From: SHWB01 sp050246875
GTDB taxonomy: Bacteria > Pseudomonadota > Alphaproteobacteria > UBA6615
Reading direction: 5' to 3'
Assembly (NCBI GenBank): GCA_050246875.1
Contig: JBFWVF010000030.1
Span: 1-6,007 of the forward strand
DNA length: 6,007 nucleotides
Shown: positions 1 to 5,885 of the stretch, piece by piece
How positions within the stretch are numbered: position 1 is the stretch's first letter
How the letters are laid out: each line of letters opens with the position of its first letter
The notes under the pieces: model-generated
What the model was told of the DNA's origin: nothing
The model's database searches: none
Seen by the model: the letters and a program-made list of their open reading frames with translations, nothing else
Program-made: the position numbers and the translations under genes

Positions 1-1255
1 CTTCCGCGTCGCCCGGCTCGACGAGCACGCCGGTACCGTCCGCGCGGTGGAGGCCGTCGCGGCCGGCCACGGCGGCCAGCGGCACCGGGCGGATCTGCTC
101 GGGGATCCCGCCGGCGCGCGTGGCGATGACCGGGAGCCCGCACGCCAGCGCCTCGATCACCGTGGTCGGAAAGGTGTCCACCCGCGCCGCGTGCACGTAC
201 ACGTCGGCCGCCTGATACGCGGTCCGCATCCGCGCGGGCGTCAGGTGTCCCAGAGTCGTGACCTGTGCCGCCACCGCCGGCGGCAGCCGGCCGGCGTCGA
301 GCGGCGCCCGGCCTGCCGCGAGCACGCGCACCGGCGCGCCGGCGACCGACGCGCCGCAGCGGTGGAGCGCCTCCACGAGCAGGGGGCCGTCGCGCCACGG
401 CGCACCGGTGTCGCCCGTCGTGACGAGGATCACGGCGGCGTCGGCCGGCAACGCCAGCGCCGCGCGCGCGGCGGCACGGTCACCCGGCGCGAAGAACGCG
501 GTGTCGATGCCGTTCGGGATGACCCGGGCGCTCGCGACGGCTGGCGCCAGCAGCGACTGGCCGACCCGATCCATGAGCCACTGGCTCGGCGTGGCCACAT
601 GGAGGCGGCTCGCGGCGGCGATGGCCTGCTTGCGCCGCCAGTTCTCGGCCGTGCGGTCGCGGCGGACCGCCGGTTCGATGGTCAGGTCCGGGCACGCGCC
701 GCAGCCGGTGCGCCAGCGGTCGCAGTCGAATCCGTGCGCGCAGTGCCCGCTGAGCAGCCACGCGTCGTGCAGCGTCAGGCAGACCGGCAGCCGCGCGCTG
801 AGCGGCGCCAGCTGCCGGAGGTCGAAGTAGCCGCCGTGCAGGTTGTGGGCGTGCACCACGTCGGGCGGTGACGGCGGCAGGTCCAGCAGGCGCGCCGTGC
901 CGGGAAAGTCGAAATCCTCGAGCCCGGTGCGCCAGGCCTCGAAGGCGTCGGGATGTGTCGCCAGCCTGAGCCACCGCGCCAGCCGGCCCGCGCCGGAGCC
1001 AGGATGCCGCGCGGCGATGCCGAGGAGGCTGTCGTAGATCCGCCCCGAGGCGGATCCGATCGCCGTGGTCGCGTGGTCGTGGGGCAGCGCGAGGACATGC
1101 GCGTCGTGCGACGCGCGCCGCCCGACGGCCAGCCATGCCTCATGCCCTCGCGCGCGGAGACCCGCGGTCAGCCGCACCGCCACCTGGTCCGCGCCGCCGT
1201 CGCCGTCACCGGCCGCGACCTGAAGCACGCGCAGCGGCGGCTGCGGGTCGCTCAC
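1..1255 (-). CDS. GT4 (GT-B fold) glycosyltransferase, GTG start, C-terminus cut off
   Basis: The frame opens with GTG at 1255, overlapping the methyltransferase stop as GTGA (4 nt), and stays open for 418 codons to the window edge. The product begins SDPQPPLRVLQVAAGDGDGGADQVAVRL in two stretches: an opening strand (residues 8-14) and the GGAD acceptor-side loop (20-23). HAHNLHGGYF (135-144) and LHDAWLLSGHCAH (162-174) match WcaC-like GT4 enzymes. A cysteine cluster follows at C172, C178, C185 and C188. VIPNGIDT (245-252) is the hinge motif. The C-terminal nucleotide-sugar site reads DTFPTTVIEALACGLPVIATRAGGIPEQI over 360-388; its D360-x7-E368 replaces the usual E-x7-E. The frame ends at TGVLVEPGDAE, after which such proteins normally run about 60 more residues. 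No ATG occurs before codon 228, so GTG is the only sensible start. Likely adds a hexose to a lipid-linked polysaccharide intermediate in the cytoplasm; donor and linkage unknown. Confidence 0.93.
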   Translation of the reverse strand, partial: MSDPQPPLRVLQVAAGDGDGGADQVAVRLTAGLRARGHEAWLAVGRRASHDAHVLALPHDHATTAIGSASGRIYDSLLGIAARHPGSGAGRLARWLRLATHPDAFEAWRTGLEDFDFPGTARLLDLPPSPPDVVHAHNLHGGYFDLRQLAPLSARLPVCLTLHDAWLLSGHCAHGFDCDRWRTGCGACPDLTIEPAVRRDRTAENWRRKQAIAAASRLHVATPSQWLMDRVGQSLLAPAVASARVIPNGIDTAFFAPGDRAAARAALALPADAAVILVTTGDTGAPWRDGPLLVEALHRCGASVAGAPVRVLAAGRAPLDAGRLPPAVAAQVTTLGHLTPARMRTAYQAADVYVHAARVDTFPTTVIEALACGLPVIATRAGGIPEQIRPVPLAAVAGRDGLHRADGTGVLVEPGDAE

Positions 1256-1962
1256 TTCACCACCCGCGCCGTCAGCACCACTTCGTAGTCCGCGTCCCGC
1301 CACGCGAACTCGTCCGGCTCGAGTTCCTCGGCGGCCAGGCCCTGCAGCGCGGCGACAGCCGTCCAGGCGCTGCCGTACGCGTGCACCTCGACCTGCGCCT
1401 GCGGACACGACGCCTCGAGCACGCGGCGCAACCCCTGCGACGTGAAGCGCCAGAAGTCGCCCCAGCGGTCGGCGTCGAACCGGCTGATCTGCCCGATGCC
1501 CGGCACCGTGATCAGCGCCACGCCGCCCGGCGCGAGGATCCGGTGGATCGTTCCGACGGCCGCCGCCACGTTCGGGATGTGCTGCAGCGTCTGCGTCGCG
1601 ATGACGCACTGGTAGGCGCCGGAAGCCAGGGCGGGGGCGTCCATCAGATCCGCGACGATCGCGCCGGCCGGCGCGCCGTCGGCGTGATGGACGACATCGC
1701 TCCTGGTCACGCCGTGACCGAAGCGGCGCGTATACGTCGCGTCGCCAACCTCGAGCACGGCGCCGCGGATGTCGCCGGCATGCGACGCCAGGAATCGGGC
1801 GATGTAGACGCGGTCGATCGGCGTGCCCCGGTCGAACCCGAACGTCCGGCTCACCGGCCCGGGTGTCCGCCACGGGTGCGAGCCGGGCGCGCCGCCGCTG
1901 CGTGCGCGGCGCAGGCGCTGCCGCAGGCGCCGCCACAGGCCGGCCGGGAGCGGCTCAGCCAT
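1252..1962 (-). CDS. Class I SAM-dependent methyltransferase
   Basis: A 236-residue enzyme expected to transfer a methyl group from S-adenosylmethionine, here probably to a sugar hydroxyl or chain end, given its neighbours. Motif I is VLEVGDATYTRRFG (residues 69-82), a degenerate form of the glycine-rich E.G.G.G loop that still has the acidic residue and first Gly. IVADLMDAP (102-110) is the acidic adenine-side motif, CVIATQTLQHI (119-129) is the motif IV region, and LAPGGVALITVP (143-154) is the post-loop strand, as in type 11 methyltransferases. WGDFWRFT (167-174) follows, a pattern I associate with methyltransferases of polysaccharide loci. The first 25 residues are Arg-rich (RRLRQRLRRAR) and may contact membrane or nucleic acid. 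I chose the ATG at 1962 over an in-frame one at 2001: it has a GGTGG ribosome site 4 nt upstream and overlaps the deacetylase stop by only 8 nt. Acceptor unknown. Confidence 0.88.
   Translation of the reverse strand: MAEPLPAGLWRRLRQRLRRARSGGAPGSHPWRTPGPVSRTFGFDRGTPIDRVYIARFLASHAGDIRGAVLEVGDATYTRRFGHGVTRSDVVHHADGAPAGAIVADLMDAPALASGAYQCVIATQTLQHIPNVAAAVGTIHRILAPGGVALITVPGIGQISRFDADRWGDFWRFTSQGLRRVLEASCPQAQVEVHAYGSAWTAVAALQGLAAEELEPDEFAWRDADYEVVLTARVVK
1257..1265 (-). promoter_or_regulatory. Ribosome binding site deciding the GTG start of the GT4 gene
   Basis: The minus strand reads GGGTGGTGA and then A immediately before the GTG at 1255. This is a good match to the anti-Shine-Dalgarno complement, with four bases between GGTGG and the start codon. 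It sits inside the last codons of the methyltransferase gene, so reinitiation or coupling is expected. Together with the GTGA overlap it fixes the start. Confidence 0.6.
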
Positions 1963-2944
1963 CGAACCACCGCTCCAGCCGCCCCGCCAGGGCCGGGCCA
2001 TCCCAGTCGCGGACGAGCATTCGGGGCAGGCGGAACGGCGACGTGCGGCTCCGCACGACGCCGGGCTCGTTGGCGCAGGCCGCGGTGTAGCCGGCCGCGC
2101 GCGCGGCGCGGCGCGTGCGCCACGAGTGGTCGCCGCGTCCGCCGAACGGATAGGCGAGGTGCTCGACCGGACCGCCCGTCAACGCCGCGAGCGTCGCGCG
2201 GCTGTCGTGCAGCTCCGCGCGCCGGGCGTCAGCCGGAAGCGCCGCGAGCGACGGATGGGTGACGGTGTGGGAGCCGACGTCCAGCCCCCGTCGCCGGGAC
2301 AGCGCGCCGACCTCCGCCGCCGTCATCGCGCGATGGGTCTCGCGCACGGCGGACGGTCTCCCGGCCTGCGCGGCGAGCGCGTCAAGCACCCGCCGCCGCG
2401 CGTCTCCCGCCAGCGGCTTCAGCGCGCCGCACAGCCGGCGGTACGCGGTGTGCCGGGGCGTCGGGTCCGGCTCCTCGACCGTCCAGCCGCGCCAGCCGGC
2501 GGCCTCGGCTTCGGACCACGAGGCGGCCGCGCCCAGCGCGGCCGTCCAGGCCGAGCCGGCGATGGTCAGCCGCAGCGTGTCCGGCAGCACACCCGGCCCG
2601 AGCAGGTGCTGCTCGAGTTCGTCCCACCAGAACTCGCGTCCGCCGTCGAGCACCGACGTCGTCACGAAGAACGTCGCCGGCACGCCTGCCTGGTCGAGCA
2701 GCGGCGCGGCCACCGCGCCGTTGTCCGCGTAGCCATCGTCGAAGGTCAGCACCAGGCCTCGCCCCGGCAGCCGCCGATCCGCGCGCGCGGCGAGGAGCTC
2801 GGTGAGGCTCATCACCTCCGCCGCGTCACGGACCACGCGGAGGTGTGCCGCGAACCGATCCGGGTGCACGGCGAGCCGCTGCGGGTCCGTGTCCGGACAC
2901 GCGATCCGGTGATAGAGCAGGATGAGCACACCGGGCCGCGGCAT
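1955..2944 (-). CDS. Polysaccharide deacetylase, NodB (CE4) domain
   Basis: A 329-residue protein expected to remove N- or O-acetyl groups from a polysaccharide or its precursor. It begins with VLILLYHRI (residues 6-14), typical of deacetylases found in exopolysaccharide clusters. Motif 1 is TFDDGYADN (67-75), giving the catalytic base D69 and metal ligand D70. Motif 2 is GSHTVTH (224-230), with metal ligands H226 and H230. Motif 3 is represented by LAYPFGGR (263-270), and FRLPRM lies near the end (304-309). About 155 residues separate motifs 1 and 2, roughly 100 more than in a minimal NodB domain; the insert begins FWWDELEQHLL. I cannot find the usual C-terminal Leu-His motif. No signal peptide or transmembrane segment is visible, which suggests action inside the cell or an unusual export route. 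The ATG at 2944 lies 2 nt after the preceding stop. The open frame extends far upstream, but that part is only antiparallel-free overlap with the cytidylyltransferase gene and has no family match. Confidence 0.9.
   Translation of the reverse strand: MPRPGVLILLYHRIACPDTDPQRLAVHPDRFAAHLRVVRDAAEVMSLTELLAARADRRLPGRGLVLTFDDGYADNGAVAAPLLDQAGVPATFFVTTSVLDGGREFWWDELEQHLLGPGVLPDTLRLTIAGSAWTAALGAAASWSEAEAAGWRGWTVEEPDPTPRHTAYRRLCGALKPLAGDARRRVLDALAAQAGRPSAVRETHRAMTAAEVGALSRRRGLDVGSHTVTHPSLAALPADARRAELHDSRATLAALTGGPVEHLAYPFGGRGDHSWRTRRAARAAGYTAACANEPGVVRSRTSPFRLPRMLVRDWDGPALAGRLERWFDG
1967..1976 (-). promoter_or_regulatory. Ribosome binding site of the methyltransferase gene
   Basis: Reading the minus strand, GGAGCGGTGG precedes the ATG at 1962, with four bases (TTCG) between GGTGG and the start and ten between GGAG and the start. 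It lies within the last codons of the deacetylase gene. It supports the 1962 start over the in-frame ATG at 2001. Confidence 0.5.
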
Positions 2945-2946
2945 CG

Positions 2947-3702
2947 TCAGCCCGGATGCCGGTCGCCGCGGCGGGCCGCCGGCCACTCGCCGCGGGCCAG
3001 CGCGTCGAGCGCGGCCTCGACGGCGGGAACGTCCTCGAGGTAGTCGAGGTCGGGGGACGGGTGGTCGACGACGAACGGCAGCACGCGGTGGCCCGCGATC
3101 ATGCCCAGGTCGAGCACCACCTCGGACCGCACGATGTCGACGTAGGAACTCTGCCAGTAGACGTCCGGCAGGAGCTGACGGGGCTGGCTGTGCGACTCGG
3201 GCAGCCCGGGCACCGGCACCAGCGGCTCGATGAACTCGCCCGCGGGCCGCCACATCTTGAACGGGCTCTGGTGGGGAAGGCTGACGGAGCGGAGCGCGTG
3301 CGCGTCCGGCCGCGCGAGGAGCCGGTCGATGGCGTCGTCGACGACCTCGGGCGTGCGGACCGGGACGGTGGCCCGGAGGTGCACGACCAGGTCGCACGCG
3401 TACCCCTCGTGCTCGCGCAGCCACGTCAGCGCGTGGCGGAAGACGTCGAGGTCCGTCGCCGTGTCGGTCGCGAACTCGGCGGGCCTCAGGAACGGCACGT
3501 CGGCGCCGTGCGCGCGGCTCACCGCGGCGATCTCCTCGTCGTCGGTCGAGACGATCGTCCGCGTGATGCGCGACGACCCGAGCGCGGTCGCGATCGGATA
3601 GACGATCAGCGGCCGGCCGCTGACCGGCAGCAGGTTCTTGCGCGGGATGCCCTTGGAGCCCCCGCGGGCGGGGATGAGCGCGAGGATCTCGGGGCGCGGC
3701 AT
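2947..3702 (-). CDS. CMP-acylneuraminate-synthetase-like cytidylyltransferase
   Basis: A 251-residue nucleotidyltransferase expected to use CTP to make a CMP-activated sugar, most likely a nonulosonic acid (sialic, legionaminic or pseudaminic type) or a related sugar acid. The N-terminal CTP-binding signature spans residues 9-33 (key parts IPARGGSKGIPRKNL and SGRPLI). TIVSTDDEEIA (49-59) is the second nucleotide strand, and DLDYLEDV (218-225) is the C-terminal acidic motif of NeuA-type enzymes. The signature differs from KdsB (CMP-Kdo synthetase), whose loop reads roughly IPAR..S.RLPGK. Two substrate-side motifs are unusual: LRATVPVR (109-116) where the family usually has LQPTSPLR, and YWQSSYVDIVR (182-192) where NeuA proteins commonly have an NGA-type sequence. 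The start at 3702 is 1 nt past the upstream TAG. A longer frame begins at 3726, but its extra eight residues lie inside the upstream gene and precede the conserved start. Function class is confident; the exact sugar is not. Confidence 0.88.
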   Translation of the reverse strand: MPRPEILALIPARGGSKGIPRKNLLPVSGRPLIVYPIATALGSSRITRTIVSTDDEEIAAVSRAHGADVPFLRPAEFATDTATDLDVFRHALTWLREHEGYACDLVVHLRATVPVRTPEVVDDAIDRLLARPDAHALRSVSLPHQSPFKMWRPAGEFIEPLVPVPGLPESHSQPRQLLPDVYWQSSYVDIVRSEVVLDLGMIAGHRVLPFVVDHPSPDLDYLEDVPAVEAALDALARGEWPAARRGDRHPG

Positions 3703-3703
3703 G

Positions 3704-4735
3704 CTACCCGACGGCGACCGGCTCACCCGTACCGATGGCCTCGAGCGCGGCGACCGCGACGCGCAGCGTGGCGGCGGCCTGGTCGAGCGTCACCAGCGGG
3801 CGGCCCCGGCCGGCGACCGCGCGGAAGAAGTGGCGCAGCTCGTCCACGAACAGCGCGTTGCGCTCCACCGGAACGACGTGCGGCGCCTCGACGGCGCCCG
3901 AGGGCCGGATGACCGTCACCTGCGAGGCGACGAAGTCCGCCTCGATGCGGCCCGTCGTGCCGATGATGCTGCACGTGCGCGTCTGCGGCTGGCGCAGCAT
4001 GTCCTGGTGCACGTGGACCGGCACGGGCGCGTCGGCGTCGCCGCAGGTCAGCAGCATGTCCGCCCAGTCCTCGGCGTCGATCTCGATCTCCCCCGAGCGC
4101 CCGCCGGTGGCCGCGACCTGCCGCGCCGGGCCGAACAGCGCCAGCGCGTAGTCGAGGTCGTGACTCTGCTCGAGGACCACGCCGCCGCCCCGCGCGCGCT
4201 GCGCCTGGAACATCTGCCGGTAGTCCTCCCACGGGTGCCACGCCGGCAGGTACTCCCCGAAGTCCAGGCGCGCCGACAGGACGCGGCCCACGGCGCGCGC
4301 GGCGAGCAGGTCGCGGAGCGCGAGGAACACCGGGTGCAGCCGGAGCTGGTACCCCACGGCGCAGACGGTGCCGGCCCTGGCGACGGCGGCGCGCAGGGCC
4401 GTGAGCCCTTCCAGCGTGTGCGAAACCGGCTTCTCGATGAACAGGTGGCAGCCGGCGTGCGCGGCCGCCAGCGCGACGCGCAGGTGCTGATCGGTCGGGT
4501 TCGTGACGAACACGGCGTCGGGCCGCGCGGCCAGCGCCTCGGGCAGCGACGCGAACATGGTGATGCCGTACGCCTCGTCCACCGAGCCTGGCAGGACCGT
4601 GCCGTCCGCGCCAAGCACCCGCGCGAGGCCGCGGACGCGGTACGCGTGGAGCTCGACGTCGCCGCCGAACATCGCACGCAGGTTGCGTACGTGCCGTTGT
4701 CCGGCGCTGCCGAGGCCGGCCATCAGGATGCGCAT
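3704..4735 (-). CDS. Gfo/Idh/MocA-family NAD(P)-dependent oxidoreductase
   Basis: A 343-residue cytoplasmic dehydrogenase, normal length for the family, which oxidises or reduces a hydroxyl/keto group on sugars, often nucleotide-linked ones. The Rossmann dinucleotide-binding loop GLGSAGQRH is at residues 7-15. VFVTNPTDQH (75-84) is the usual strand near the cofactor, and FIEKPVSHT (99-107) contains the family EKP signature with its lysine. GYQLRLHPVF (128-137) and GGVVLEQSHDLDY (184-196) supply the substrate-domain motifs; H192 and D195 correspond to the conserved H..D catalytic-site pair. The ATG at 4735 puts the Rossmann strand at residue 2, as expected. A 19-bp gap separates it from the preceding gene, the largest gap in the window, with no evident Shine-Dalgarno (the bases before the ATG read CCCTCACCT). 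The stop is TAG, while the other complete genes use TGA. Its position directly before a CMP-sugar synthetase suggests it makes or modifies the sugar that is activated. The specific substrate cannot be assigned. Confidence 0.92.
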   Translation of the reverse strand: MRILMAGLGSAGQRHVRNLRAMFGGDVELHAYRVRGLARVLGADGTVLPGSVDEAYGITMFASLPEALAARPDAVFVTNPTDQHLRVALAAAHAGCHLFIEKPVSHTLEGLTALRAAVARAGTVCAVGYQLRLHPVFLALRDLLAARAVGRVLSARLDFGEYLPAWHPWEDYRQMFQAQRARGGGVVLEQSHDLDYALALFGPARQVAATGGRSGEIEIDAEDWADMLLTCGDADAPVPVHVHQDMLRQPQTRTCSIIGTTGRIEADFVASQVTVIRPSGAVEAPHVVPVERNALFVDELRHFFRAVAGRGRPLVTLDQAAATLRVAVAALEAIGTGEPVAVG

Positions 4736-4754
4736 AGGTGAGGGTCGAGTGGTG

Positions 4755-5885
4755 TCAGTCTAGCGCGTCGGCACGGCTCGCGGTCCCGCGCGCCCGCCAC
4801 AGCGCGAGCAGAATGCCCGGCCATGCCGTGACCGGCCGGCCCCGCACCCCCGCGACCGCCAGACGCGCCCGCCGGCGCCAGCGCGGCGCGAACGGGTAGA
4901 CCACGCGATCGATCGCCATCTGCACGCGCGCCACGCCGTGCGCGGCCAGCCACCACACGCGGTCGAGCCGCGGACCCCGGTCGGCGTCCCCGGCCGTCGC
5001 CGGCGCCTGGCGGACGGGGAGGTCCTCATCCGCCAGACCCCAGCCGTCTCCCGAGGGCCGGAACCCGAGCGATGGAAACACGCGGGTCGTGTTCACCTCG
5101 CGATGCGTGGAGGACGACCGCGAGCCGCGCGGGTGGTAGTGGTCGAGATGGTAGAAGTCCCAGCCGACCAGCGGGCCCAGATCGACCAGCGGGTGGCGCG
5201 TCATCAGCCGCTCCACCATGTCCGGGTCCATCTCGTTCATGAAGATCATCCGCTCGTCGTAGCCGCCGCAGGCGTCCCACAGGTCGCGGTGGGCCAGCCA
5301 CACGCCGACGTCCGACTTGTAGAAGACCCGCGCGGTCTCGACGACCAGCTCACCGCCGTGGGCGGCGAGAAAGCGCGTCAGGGGCCGGAGCGGCGGCAGG
5401 CGCACCGCGAGGCGATACGGGATGCTGCGCCGGTTCGCGAACAGCAGCGTGTCCGCGAGCGGCTTCGAGAACGCCGGTGGCAGCGCGTGCGTGCCGCGTG
5501 CCCAGCCGACGAACGTGCCGAGGAAGCGGGCGCCGGTCAGCGTGTCCTGGTCGATGCGGCCGATGAAGGCGCCCCGTGCCCGGCGGGCGGCCGCGTTGAG
5601 GGCCAGGACCTCCGGAAACGGGCTCTCGCCCTGACGCGCGCGGGCGATCGCCGGCGGCACCGTGACGAACCGCGTCAGCGCCGCCGCGGCCGGCCCGAGG
5701 CGCACGGCCCCGGCAAGCGGCACGTCGCTGCCCCAGTCCGTCACGACGAGTTCGACGTCGTCCTCCAGTCCCAGCGCGCGGACGGCGTCGGCCGTGTAGT
5801 TGAGCGTCGTCTCCAGCCGGAAGCGGGAGTTGCCCATGTACGCGTCGTTGCGCGAGCACAGGATCAGCGAGAGCGTCGGCCTCAT
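4755..5885 (-). CDS. GT-A-fold glycosyltransferase (GT2/GT7-like)
   Basis: A 376-residue protein expected to transfer a sugar from a nucleotide-sugar donor to a polysaccharide or lipid-linked acceptor on the cytoplasmic side of the membrane. The N-terminus has the GT-A opening strand (TLSLILCSRNDAY, residues 4-16) and a second nucleotide-pocket strand ending in VVTDWGSD (47-54). A DxD-type metal/donor motif, DQD, lies at 112-114 after GAFIGRI. Residues 196-224 (WLAHRDLWDACGGYDE, then MNEMDPDM) match the acceptor/catalytic segment of GT2 and GT7-like enzymes, in which 'GGYDE...E.D' follows a Trp. The C-terminal 70 residues are basic with aromatic and hydrophobic patches (WWLAAH, RWRRRARL, WPGILLALW), suggesting peripheral membrane contact; there is no clear transmembrane helix. 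I chose the ATG at 5885, not the in-frame ATG 45 bases upstream, because it overlaps the preceding stop as ATGA and begins directly at the fold. No strong Shine-Dalgarno is visible. Donor and acceptor are unknown. Confidence 0.87.
   Translation of the reverse strand: MRPTLSLILCSRNDAYMGNSRFRLETTLNYTADAVRALGLEDDVELVVTDWGSDVPLAGAVRLGPAAAALTRFVTVPPAIARARQGESPFPEVLALNAAARRARGAFIGRIDQDTLTGARFLGTFVGWARGTHALPPAFSKPLADTLLFANRRSIPYRLAVRLPPLRPLTRFLAAHGGELVVETARVFYKSDVGVWLAHRDLWDACGGYDERMIFMNEMDPDMVERLMTRHPLVDLGPLVGWDFYHLDHYHPRGSRSSSTHREVNTTRVFPSLGFRPSGDGWGLADEDLPVRQAPATAGDADRGPRLDRVWWLAAHGVARVQMAIDRVVYPFAPRWRRRARLAVAGVRGRPVTAWPGILLALWRARGTASRADALD

Noticed and set aside
47..871. Plus-strand open frame (274 codons) and the minus-strand frames at 480-1136 and 775-1143
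   Set aside because: All are out-of-frame shadows of the GT4 gene, which has family motifs along its whole length.
1037..1056. Perfect inverted repeat, GATCCGCC and GGCGGATC with a 4-base loop
   Set aside because: The 8-bp hairpin lies inside the GT4 coding frame, has no T-run and no second copy in the window; in GC-rich coding DNA it is likely chance, so I do not call a terminator or regulatory site.
1135..2262. Long plus-strand open frame (375 codons)
   Set aside because: It is antisense to the methyltransferase, deacetylase and GT4 genes, has an Arg/Ala/Gly/Pro-rich shadow composition and shows no motif. Long antisense frames are expected at this GC content.
1823..3043. Long plus-strand open frame (406 codons)
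   Set aside because: Antisense to the deacetylase gene, whose catalytic motifs are intact. The plus-strand product is Arg-rich, low in hydrophobic core residues and has no recognisable domain.
2945..3424. N-terminal extension of the deacetylase frame up to 3424
   Set aside because: These 160 codons overlap the cytidylyltransferase in another frame, are Arg/Ala/Pro-rich, and precede the conserved LLYHRI start; the ATG at 2944 is 2 nt after the upstream stop.
2947..3702. Possibility that the cytidylyltransferase is KdsB (CMP-Kdo synthetase)
   Set aside because: The CTP loop reads IPARGGSKGIPRKNL, the acylneuraminate type, not the KdsB-type S.RLPGK sequence.
2956..4741. Two plus-strand open frames (2956-3912 and 3638-4741)
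   Set aside because: They mirror the cytidylyltransferase and the oxidoreductase. Their products are rich in Arg, Gly, His and Val without any family signature.
4736..4754. The 19-bp gap as an internal promoter or terminator
   Set aside because: It is too short for a full promoter, has no -10-like AT-rich element and no hairpin with a T-run.
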